Of a stretch of 22,316 nt of DNA, positions 1 through 4,854 are shown in pieces. The stretch lies in IMG/VR virus record IMGVR_UViG_3300033431_000004, positions 1-22,316 of that record, one strand, 5' to 3'. Below the pieces are notes generated by a model. That model worked only from the letters and a program-made list of their open reading frames with translations, had not been told where the DNA came from and searched no databases. The stretch comes from a virus. The position numbers and the translations under genes are program-made. Position 1 is the stretch's first letter; each line of letters begins with the position of its first letter.

Positions 1-1
1 C

Positions 2-283
2 ATATTCGACTGGGAACGTCGGACTAAGACAAGTGCGCTGATTCCTGTCTACAAGCTTGGCGACGGTGTCGATAAGCCAAAGCCTCCAAAACTGAGCAAC
101 GTGGAAAAAACGAGGCGCGCGAGAGAGAGGGATAAACGCCGCCGTATCTTTGCCGGCGAATCGGTTCAGGGATTCAATCCTTTCGTAACCGCCATCGGTC
201 AGGCTCGCGCACCCGATGGCGGCAGTGGGCGAGTCTTTCAGCAGTCAATGAGCCTGCGCGACTTCGACGAGGAGGCCGCATGA
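2..283 (+). CDS. C-terminal part of an early phage protein, possibly a winged-helix DNA-binding protein (5' truncated)
   Basis: The frame is open from the first full codon of the window to a TGA at 281-283, so the start lies upstream; the GTG at 101 is only an internal codon. The visible 93 residues begin IFDWERR and continue with VYKLGDGVDKPKP, then a strongly basic segment (TRRARERDKRRRR-like). A segment of the form W-E-R...VY-LG-G-D-P-P is familiar to me from the C-terminal end of winged helix-turn-helix proteins in replication regions of proteobacterial phages. That assignment is inference from memory. The stop overlaps the ATG of the next gene (ATGA), placing it in the same operon. Confidence 0.7.
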   Translation: MFDWERRTKTSALIPVYKLGDGVDKPKPPKLSNVEKTRRARERDKRRRIFAGESVQGFNPFVTAIGQARAPDGGSGRVFQQSMSLRDFDEEAA

Positions 284-453
284 AGCGGATCACGAAAGAC
301 ATGGTCAAGAGCGGCGGCTGGCGGTACTGCTGCGTCTGCCGGCGCAACGGCCCGCGCGTAAAGGCTCATTGGGAGCACGAGGGGCGCGAGTACTGCGACG
401 AGCACAAGCCGGTTCAGGCGCCTGTGTCGGCGGCGCGGGAGGCGCGAGTATGA
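280..453 (+). CDS. Small zinc-ribbon-like phage protein (57 aa)
   Basis: A 57-residue frame starts at an ATG overlapping the upstream stop (ATGA at 280-283) and ends in TGA at 451-453, which overlaps the next ATG. A GAGG ribosome-binding core lies just upstream (about 270-274). The protein has C17-C18-V-C20 and C39-D-E-H42 about 18 residues apart, the layout of a small Cys3His zinc ribbon, with a basic start (MKRITKDMVK) and many Arg/Lys residues. Function is unknown; binding to nucleic acid or protein through a zinc knuckle is inference. The overlaps on both sides and the clean metal-binding pattern make it a real gene despite its size. Confidence 0.75.
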   Translation: MKRITKDMVKSGGWRYCCVCRRNGPRVKAHWEHEGREYCDEHKPVQAPVSAAREARV

Positions 454-749
454 AGTGGCCTTTCTATTTCGGCATTCCCGGTCGCGATCTTCCCGCGTGG
501 CTGTGCGTCGTGGCACCGATACCGGAGTATGAATCGATCGCCAATGTCGGACGCGTCGCGTGGAATCAGTTTTCTCTGGTCTGGAACTGGAAGCGTCGGT
601 ACGTCATCCGCAGCCTTTTCGGGATGTGTCCTATTCGGCTCGAAGAGGTCCGGCATTGTGTCATCACATTCCATTCGCCCGAGGGGTCAAACAATGTCGC
701 GTACATCGACGTTCGCCCGCTGATCTGCGCAATTGGACCTTTCCTATGA
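450..749 (+). CDS. Hypothetical early phage protein (99 aa)
   Basis: Starts at the ATG at 450 with a GGGAGG-like ribosome-binding site at about 436-442 and an ATGA overlap with the upstream gene. The frame stays open further upstream, but that part would overlap the previous gene, so the short start is preferred. The protein is rich in aromatic residues (MKWPFYF, VAWNQFSLVWNWKRRY) and lacks a convincing signal peptide or a clear transmembrane helix. I do not recognise a family. It ends in an ATGA overlap with ninB, so it is probably translationally coupled to it. Confidence 0.7.
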   Translation: MKWPFYFGIPGRDLPAWLCVVAPIPEYESIANVGRVAWNQFSLVWNWKRRYVIRSLFGMCPIRLEEVRHCVITFHSPEGSNNVAYIDVRPLICAIGPFL

Positions 750-1171
750 GTGCGCGGCTCTACAAGGAGTTCGTGCTGAACGGACCGGCTGTCTGGCAGC
801 TCGTCAAGGAGCTGATCCGCGAGCACGCCAGAGCATACATCGAGCGCGGCACGCCGCTGAGGCTGATCCTGACCACGGAAGAGCGCAAGCGGACGCTAGA
901 GCAGAACGGGCGCTACTGGTCGAAAGCGGTTCTGGGAGCGATCGCCGAGCAAGTGTGGATCGACGGCAAGCAATACCCGGAAGAGGTATGGCACGAGGAG
1001 TTCGCCGAACGCTACTGCCCGCGAATCGAGATCACGCTGCCGAGCGGCCAGATTTTCTCTCGTCGGAAGTCGACCAGTGAAATGACCGTGAAGGAGTTTT
1101 CGGAGTACGTGCAGCGCGTGGAAGTGCATGCAGCGACGCAATTGGGCGTCGAGTTCGATTCGATGAATTAA
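746..1171 (+). CDS. ninB: NinB/Orf-family recombination mediator
   Basis: A 141-residue protein, close to lambda Orf (NinB, 146 aa). Typical family features are visible: RTLEQNGRYWSK near the middle (the family has a conserved 'R-x-x-x-Q-N-x-x-x-W' segment), a D-G-K-x-Y-x-x-E-x-W-H segment, and the C-terminal KSTSEMTVKEFSEYV followed by GVEFD. Lambda Orf binds SSB and single-stranded DNA and helps load the phage annealing protein, replacing host RecFOR. Start is the ATG at 746, overlapping the upstream TGA; the frame is open upstream but only as overlap with the previous gene. Its place in a run of small early genes matches the nin region of lambdoid phages. Family assignment is strong. Confidence 0.93.
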   Translation: MSARLYKEFVLNGPAVWQLVKELIREHARAYIERGTPLRLILTTEERKRTLEQNGRYWSKAVLGAIAEQVWIDGKQYPEEVWHEEFAERYCPRIEITLPSGQIFSRRKSTSEMTVKEFSEYVQRVEVHAATQLGVEFDSMN

Positions 1172-1199
1172 CCCGCAGTACCAACCCAAGGAGCAGTCA

Positions 1200-1622
1200 G
1201 TGACTCACGCATACATCGGCACCAAGATCATTACGGCATGGCCTGAATCCCGTCCGAACGGCGAAGGCTACGCAGTCACGTATCCGGATGGCTATACGAG
1301 CTGGTCGCCTAAAGCTACTTTCGAAGAAGCGTATCGCGTCGTCGAAGGCGACGACCAGAAACTGTCGTTCGGCGACGCGCTGGTTTTTCTGAAGGCTGGT
1401 CGGCGCGTATCTCGCGGTGCTTGGCCCGCCAGTGTGTTTGTCTATCACGTGGCTGCTGATGCTTACATCGCGCGCTCAGAGGTGGCGAAAACTCACTTTG
1501 GTGATGGTGCGCTAGTGCCATATAAGGCGTATCTCGCGATCAAACAGGCCGACAACGAAGTGTGCGTATTCGTGCCGGGCATGGATTCGCTGCTTGCGGA
1601 AGATTGGCGCGTCGTCGCGTAA
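1200..1622 (+). CDS. Two-domain protein with a C-terminal Tad2-like (DUF2829) domain; candidate Thoeris anti-defence protein
   Basis: GTG start at 1200 with AAGGAG ribosome-binding site at about 1188-1193; 140 aa. Residues 1-48 form a short module (YIGTKI...PDGYTSWSPK..FEEAYR) that I know from many phage proteins of unknown function. Residues 55-139 fit the DUF2829/Tad2 pattern: LSFGDALVFLKAGRRVSRGAW at the start and DSLLAEDW at the end. Tad2 proteins bind the cyclic ADP-ribose isomer made by the Thoeris ThsB sensor and so block that abortive-infection system. The domain call is by pattern recognition. Sequestration of a signal by this copy is inference, and the fused N-terminal module has no known role. 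No Shine-Dalgarno-coupled overlap is seen, so it may be regulated apart from ninB. Confidence 0.8.
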   Translation: MTHAYIGTKIITAWPESRPNGEGYAVTYPDGYTSWSPKATFEEAYRVVEGDDQKLSFGDALVFLKAGRRVSRGAWPASVFVYHVAADAYIARSEVAKTHFGDGALVPYKAYLAIKQADNEVCVFVPGMDSLLAEDWRVVA

Positions 1623-1709
1623 CTCGAAACCCCGTGGCGGCAAGTGCTTGGGGCAGCGGAAGTAGCGCGTAAGACCCTAGGCGGCACGAATCGATTGGAG
1701 AAAGTGGGC

Positions 1710-2033
1710 ATGAAACTCTGCAAAGACTGCAAATTTGGTCCAAAGCCGTTTCAGATTGATTTCACGACGGGCCACACGGCCTATTGCTCGCATCCGAATG
1801 CACCAGTCGATCCTGTCTTTGGAAACAAAGACGGCTCTTTCCAGTTAATGCGATCGGTCAATTGCCTGGTCGATCATTGCGGGCCGAACGGAGACTGGTT
1901 CGAAGAAGCACCCTCTTGCCAGCCACCAGTCGAGCCGAAGCGCGAGCGTGACTATGCTGGTACATACGGCGGCACCGATGACGTCGTGCGGCGTACCGGC
2001 TTCCTTGAGCGCATGTTCGGGAGGTGGCTCTGA
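1710..2033 (+). CDS. Cysteine-rich small protein, paralogue A (107 aa)
   Basis: Starts at the ATG at 1710 (GGAG at 1697-1700); an upstream frame extension lacks a ribosome-binding site. The first 67 residues hold a five-cysteine pattern: C4-x2-C7 (MKLCKDCK), C26-S-H-P, C52 and C57-G-P...WF. The next gene repeats the same pattern, so the two are a duplicated family. A four- or five-cysteine layout of this kind usually binds zinc. The last 40 residues (Pro/Glu-rich, ending in a basic FLERMFGRWL) are absent from the paralogue. Function is unknown. It ends in a TGATG overlap with the next gene, so both are co-translated. The 88-bp gap before it holds no other feature I can name. Confidence 0.8.
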   Translation: MKLCKDCKFGPKPFQIDFTTGHTAYCSHPNAPVDPVFGNKDGSFQLMRSVNCLVDHCGPNGDWFEEAPSCQPPVEPKRERDYAGTYGGTDDVVRRTGFLERMFGRWL

Positions 2034-2302
2034 TGAAGTTCTGCAAAGACTGCAAGCACTTCGAGCCGGAGTTTAGTTGCGATGGTGGCTCGCTACTGCC
2101 GGGTTTCTTCTATTACAGAGAGCCGCTCTGCAAGCATCCAGATGGCGCGAAAGAAGTAATAGACCGCGTCAAAGGGGATCATAGGTGGCTGAACATGGGG
2201 TGCAAATTTAACAGAGACAGTGAAGATGCCTGCGGTCCGAGGGCTAAGTGGTTCGAACCCGCCAATCTGGACGGTCGGCTGGCGATGCTGGAGAACGACT
2301 GA
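2033..2302 (+). CDS. Cysteine-rich small protein, paralogue B (89 aa)
   Basis: Starts at the ATG at 2033 inside the TGATG overlap with paralogue A, with GGGAGG at about 2019-2024 as ribosome-binding site. It opens MKFCKDCKHFEPEF, nearly the same as paralogue A, then C33-K-H-P, C57, and C67-G-P...KWFEPA. Both proteins therefore share CxxC, CxHP and CGP..WF landmarks with variable spacers. Paralogue B has an extra C16. A zinc-binding fold is inferred from the cysteine layout; the role is unknown. It ends at TGA 2300-2302, which overlaps the start of an amber-interrupted cysteine-rich frame. Confidence 0.8.
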   Translation: MKFCKDCKHFEPEFSCDGGSLLPGFFYYREPLCKHPDGAKEVIDRVKGDHRWLNMGCKFNRDSEDACGPRAKWFEPANLDGRLAMLEND

Positions 2303-2466
2303 TGATCGAGATCAAACCCGCCGTTGAGCAGAAAGCCTGCGGAAACGATGACTGCCGTGATTTGACCGACGACTGCACTTAGGTCGTCGATAAGGTCCAT
2401 TGCTGGCTGTACGACCCCGCTCGTGGGATGTGTCCGTTTTTGCGCAAGGACGGCGATGACCGCTAG
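2302..2466 (+). pseudogene. Small cysteine-rich gene interrupted by an in-frame amber codon (26 aa + 27 aa)
   Basis: An ATG at 2302 overlaps the stop of the previous gene. The frame reads MIEIKPAVEQKACGNDDC..., meets TAG at 2380-2382, then continues without another stop through VVDKVHCWLYDPARG... and CPFLRK to a second TAG at 2464-2466. Both halves are protein-like and carry cysteines (C13, C18, C25 before the TAG; C34 and C44 after it), like the neighbouring small proteins. The simplest reading is a nonsense mutation in a 53-residue gene. Alternatives are a true 26-residue protein or amber read-through in a suppressor host. No similar full-length sequence can be checked here. Confidence 0.5.
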
Positions 2467-2794
2467 GTTGATCTTCCCGAAAACACTCACCTATCGGAAC
2501 AAGCGCATCCGCGACTCCGCGCGCGACGAGGAATGTCTAGTGCGTCTGCCGGGCGCGTGCCTGTGCAATCCGGAAGCGACTATCTGGAGTCACTACCGCG
2601 GCGGCGCGGGCGGCAAGGGCGGCGCGCTAAAGGCTGATGACCTGTGCGGCGCCTACGCGTGCACGGCGTGCGATGCGGTGTACGACGGGCAACGGCCGCC
2701 GCCGGCGGGGATGACTTACGACGAGGTTGTTGCGGCGTGGCACGAAGGGCACATCCGGTCGATCGTTCGTCTGCATGAAAAGGGCGTCATATGA
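2456..2794 (+). CDS. YbcO-like (DUF1364) putative metal-finger nuclease
   Basis: 112 aa from the ATG at 2456, with AAGGA at 2446-2450 as ribosome-binding site; it overlaps the end of the amber-interrupted frame. The sequence RNKRIRDSARDEECLVRLPG, then CLCNPE..., SHYRGGAGGKGG, KADDLCGAYACTACDAVYDG and a C-terminal GHIRSIVRLHEKG is the DUF1364 family signature. E. coli YbcO, of the DLP12 prophage, is the reference member and its crystal structure was described as nuclease-like with a zinc-finger/HNH-type core. Cysteines near 32, 39, 41, 67, 72 and 75 and the SHYRGG histidine fit metal binding. Family neighbours in lambdoid phages include ninB, as here. A role in recombination intermediates is inferred; activity is not proved. 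Confidence 0.88.
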   Translation: MTARLIFPKTLTYRNKRIRDSARDEECLVRLPGACLCNPEATIWSHYRGGAGGKGGALKADDLCGAYACTACDAVYDGQRPPPAGMTYDEVVAAWHEGHIRSIVRLHEKGVI

Positions 2795-3003
2795 CGGATC
2801 TGCGGCGCGGAGACTTTCGTGATCCGGCGGTCATCGTCGAAGAGCGCCAGTCACGCACCTGTGCCGGCTGCATCTACCTGAGAACCGACAGACTGTTTAA
2901 CACTGCGGCGGTGGCGTGCCGCAAGCGAAAACGCAAAGCCGAGCTGTGCATTGAAAAGATGAAGCGGTGCGAACTATACGATGACGGGAGCAAGCAGAAA
3001 TGA
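2791..3003 (+). CDS. Small cysteine-rich phage protein (70 aa)
   Basis: ATG at 2791 overlaps the stop of the nuclease gene (ATGA) and the gene ends with an ATGA overlap into the Q-like gene. The protein holds TCAGC (C24, C27), then C43, C53 and C60, with a very basic stretch CRKRKRKAE between them. CxxC followed by single cysteines is the usual form of a small zinc-binding phage protein; I have seen short TCAGC...C...C...C proteins in related phages without an assigned role. DNA or RNA binding is only inferred from charge. It is the fifth small cysteine-patterned frame in the early region. Confidence 0.78.
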   Translation: MTDLRRGDFRDPAVIVEERQSRTCAGCIYLRTDRLFNTAAVACRKRKRKAELCIEKMKRCELYDDGSKQK

Positions 3004-3590
3004 CGAACGGCGCGAAGCACGACGGGATATTCAAGGACGCCAAGGAAGCGATCGTTTTTGCGCTTCATTTCTCCGACCAGCAATACGCCAAGTCGCCGAT
3101 GGCGATGTTTCTCGCGCGCGGGGCGCACGGTAGCGGACGCGGTCTATCTGGTCTGGATGGCTCCGGTCAGGCTGGGATGGTAATGGCCGAGATAACCCGA
3201 CTGAACTACGCGGAGGCGCTGACATTGATCGCGCGTTGCAGCGCAAAGCGGCTTCGTTGCACATGCGGCGCGCCTTGTTGCAGCAAATGGGCGCCTAACC
3301 CGATCTGGACGATGGCGACGAGCCAACTATGCGATGTGAGCCTGTCAGCGGTGGGCACCGGCATGTCGACACGGGCAATCCGGCTCGCGTCCACGGAGAA
3401 GTTCTTCGGCCAGAAGCTGAGCATTCAGGACATCGCCGACTTCTGCAGCGTCTCGCGCAAGACAGCCGGCGAGCACAACGCGAAGATAAAGGAATTTCTA
3501 AAAGACCTGGAGGGGCTCGCGTGGTTTAACTTCACCGACATGATGGAAAGCGCCGGCATGCTTATTCGGGATCACGAATCTACAGTTTGA
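3000..3590 (+). CDS. Putative late-gene regulator, Q-like antiterminator (zinc-binding and helix-turn-helix)
   Basis: 196 aa from the ATG at 3000 (ATGA overlap with upstream gene). A cysteine cluster at C80, C87, C89, C93, C94 and C111 (CTCGAPCCSKW) suggests a zinc-bound core. Residues about 140-168 read LSIQDIADFCSVSRKTAGEH followed by a basic helix, a clear helix-turn-helix of the kind used in phage 82/21-type Q proteins. Its position supports the same role: last gene of the early operon, with a promoter overlapping its stop codon and a terminator about 30 bases past the predicted start of transcription. Q proteins bind DNA at the late promoter and load onto paused RNA polymerase to pass terminators. 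The precise Q family is not settled; it could be another late activator. Confidence 0.62.
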   Translation: MTNGAKHDGIFKDAKEAIVFALHFSDQQYAKSPMAMFLARGAHGSGRGLSGLDGSGQAGMVMAEITRLNYAEALTLIARCSAKRLRCTCGAPCCSKWAPNPIWTMATSQLCDVSLSAVGTGMSTRAIRLASTEKFFGQKLSIQDIADFCSVSRKTAGEHNAKIKEFLKDLEGLAWFNFTDMMESAGMLIRDHESTV

Positions 3591-3615
3591 CTACGCAAAA
3601 AATGAGTAATATCAT
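3587..3615 (+). promoter_or_regulatory. Predicted sigma-70 late promoter (pR'-like)
   Basis: TTGACT at 3587-3592, exactly 17 bases of spacer, then TATCAT at 3610-3615. Each hexamer differs from consensus at one position. The -35 box overlaps the TGA stop (3588-3590) of the Q-like gene. Transcription would start near 3622. The surrounding sequence is AT-rich in an otherwise GC-rich genome. Confidence 0.75.
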
Positions 3616-3619
3616 AGAG

Positions 3620-3636
3620 TTTCGATATTTTCGATA
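3620..3636 (+). repeat. Two direct copies of TTTCGATA at the predicted late transcription start
   Basis: TTTCGATA occurs at 3620-3627 and again at 3629-3636, a 9-base period. The pair sits just after the -10 box, over the expected start site and pause region, where lambdoid Q proteins act. It could be a pause element or a regulator site; chance in an AT-rich leader is also possible. Confidence 0.4.
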
Positions 3637-3647
3637 AGTGCCTCTTC

Positions 3648-3680
3648 AAGCCCCGACGGTTAATTCCGGTCGGGGCTTTT
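3648..3680 (+). terminator. Intrinsic terminator in the late leader (tR'-like)
   Basis: AGCCCCGAC at 3649-3657 pairs with GTCGGGGCT at 3669-3677 around an 11-base loop, followed by a T-run (TTTT through 3680). It lies about 30 bases past the predicted late start site. All late genes are downstream, so it must be overridden for late expression. Confidence 0.88.
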
Positions 3681-3747
3681 CCGTTTACGGCCAGTCACGC
3701 GGCGGTCGGCGCCGCAGATCACCACCGGACCGGCCCACCTTGTCTCC

Positions 3748-3769
3748 TCTCGATGACCCTTCGTCGAGA
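3748..3769 (+). other. Strong 9-bp hairpin before the second terminator
   Basis: TCTCGATGA (3748-3756) pairs with TCGTCGAGA (3761-3769) with one T-G wobble and a CCCT loop. It has no T-run, and directly precedes the terminator at 3774. It may help termination or protect an RNA end. The 90 bases between the two terminators (3681-3773) hold no gene. Confidence 0.6.
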
Positions 3770-3773
3770 TTCT

Positions 3774-3810
3774 GCCCGCCCCGGTAAACCGGCCGCGGGC
3801 TTTTTTATTT
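3774..3810 (+). terminator. Second intrinsic terminator upstream of the late genes
   Basis: GCCCGC (3774-3779) pairs with GCGGGC (3795-3800), with an inner CCGGT/ACCGG pairing, followed by a run of six T, an A and three more T at 3801-3810. The first late gene starts 9 bases later at 3819. With the terminator at 3648 it makes a double barrier in the late leader. Confidence 0.8.
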
Positions 3811-3818
3811 CAGGTGCC

Positions 3819-4013
3819 ATGACCGCGAACGATTGGCGGGCCCGATACCGCAATCCTTGGCGACAACGTCCACATCTATTCATGTGGCGCGGTCAGTGGT
3901 ATTGCGAGGGCCGCGGCTGGACGGCGTACGGCGCTACATATCAGGAAGCACATCAACGGTGGAAGGCCCGGCCTCCGTTGAACGATCCCCGGGCAAAACA
4001 CAGGAGATTGTGA
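3819..4013 (+). CDS. Hypothetical small late protein rich in Trp/Arg (64 aa)
   Basis: Starts at the ATG at 3819, just after the terminator T-run; AGGTG at 3812-3816 is a modest ribosome-binding site. A longer frame from 3753 would read through the terminator hairpin and is rejected. The protein is basic and aromatic (NDWRARYRNPWRQRP, MWRGQWYCEGRGWTAYG, HQRWKARPP). MWRGQWYC followed by a Tyr-rich short segment suggests a small beta-sheet domain. Function unknown. It ends in a TGATG overlap with the next gene. Confidence 0.65.
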   Translation: MTANDWRARYRNPWRQRPHLFMWRGQWYCEGRGWTAYGATYQEAHQRWKARPPLNDPRAKHRRL

Positions 4014-4213
4014 TGGCGAAGAAATCAGGTGGTGGCATGTTCCACCCGGTGTCGAAAGGTTGCCAGCCCCCTTCGAAGGGCGGCAGTGCCCCGCAAAATA
4101 CTTCCGTCGGCAGCGGCTCGCGCCCGACGCGCTCGAAGATCGGCATCGAAACGAGTGCACCGATGGATCCGCAGACCCTCGGCGGCCGCAAGACCAAGGG
4201 CGCGCTTAGCTGA
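4013..4213 (+). CDS. Hypothetical small basic Gly/Ser-rich protein (66 aa)
   Basis: ATG at 4013 within a TGATG overlap; CAGGAG at 4001-4006 is a good ribosome-binding site. The protein (MAKKSGGGMFHPVSKGC..., ending GGRKTKGALS) is low in hydrophobic residues, Gly/Ser/Lys rich and probably disordered. I do not recognise it. Stop at 4211-4213 overlaps the next ATG, keeping it in the late operon. Confidence 0.65.
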   Translation: MAKKSGGGMFHPVSKGCQPPSKGGSAPQNTSVGSGSRPTRSKIGIETSAPMDPQTLGGRKTKGALS

Positions 4214-4446
4214 TGACGAGTCGCATCAAGGTCGAACGTCTGTCGCCGGCACTGAAGGCTGAAGTAGAACGCCTCTGGGAAGTCTACAAGCAGGACACCG
4301 GCTTCATGACGTTCGACGAATGGATCATTGCCACGCAGACAGAGCCGGGCAGGAAGGCTGTCTCGCTGGCGGCTGAGCGTACATTCGATGCGGTTGCCAC
4401 CGCGAGTGCGATGGATCGATCGCTGGCTTTCAGCGTGGAGCGGTAA
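4213..4446 (+). CDS. Hypothetical small late protein, mostly helical (77 aa)
   Basis: ATG at 4213 overlaps the upstream TGA, and TAA at 4444-4446 overlaps the next ATG. The sequence (LSPALKAEVERLWEVYKQ, TFDEWIIATQTEP, ERTFDAVATASAMDR) reads as three amphipathic helices with no cysteines and no membrane segment. Family unknown. Its tight coupling to the cysteine-peptidase-like gene may mean a joint role, which is inference. Confidence 0.68.
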   Translation: MTSRIKVERLSPALKAEVERLWEVYKQDTGFMTFDEWIIATQTEPGRKAVSLAAERTFDAVATASAMDRSLAFSVER

Positions 4447-4826
4447 TGATCCCGGTAAAGCAAACCAAGCTGTACTCGCCGAACGGCATCCACAGTGGCA
4501 ATTGCCTCGCAGCGTGTATCGCATCGCTGCTCGAGCTGCCGCTCTGGATGGTGCCGCCGTTCGAGGACATGTTCGGCCGAGGCGATCACACGTCGCGCAT
4601 GGTCGAGTGGCTGAACCGGATGTTCAAGCTTGAGCTGTTGTGGGAGCAAGGACACCCGGTTGACGAACTGCCCGATTTCTACATCGCAACGGGCCTGTCC
4701 GCGCGCGGCGTGCATCACGCGGTGATCTACAGCAAGGGCGCGATGGTTCACGACCCTCACTTCTCCGACTCAGGTATCGCATCGGTGACGGGCGTCTACT
4801 ACCTCACACCGCTCGTTCAGAATTGA
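4446..4826 (+). CDS. Papain-like/C39-like putative cysteine peptidase of phage
   Basis: 126 aa. GNCLAACIASLLELPLWMVP holds a probable nucleophile C20 at the start of a helix; RGVHHAVIY gives H90/H91 and MVHDPH gives D103 and H105. This Cys-His-Asp order and the 'sGNCL.AC.AsLL.lPl...P' opening are typical of a family of small papain-fold proteins found next to phage terminases. The catalytic reaction and substrate are unknown; processing of a virion protein, or acting as an amidase or peptidase on a host target, are both possible. It starts in an ATGA/TAATG overlap with the upstream gene. The cysteine-peptidase fold is moderately supported. Confidence 0.72.
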   Translation: MIPVKQTKLYSPNGIHSGNCLAACIASLLELPLWMVPPFEDMFGRGDHTSRMVEWLNRMFKLELLWEQGHPVDELPDFYIATGLSARGVHHAVIYSKGAMVHDPHFSDSGIASVTGVYYLTPLVQN

Positions 4827-4854
4827 GCGTCTACCTAGCATCTGGTAGCAAAAC

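Noticed and set aside
3753-3818. Longer start for the first late gene
   Set aside because: The added residues are encoded by the second hairpin and the terminator stem and T-run, so the ATG at 3819 is the sensible start.
4831-4848. CTACC/GGTAG hairpin as a cos or pac site
   Set aside because: A 5-bp stem is too small to support a packaging site; noted only as a possible influence on small-terminase translation.
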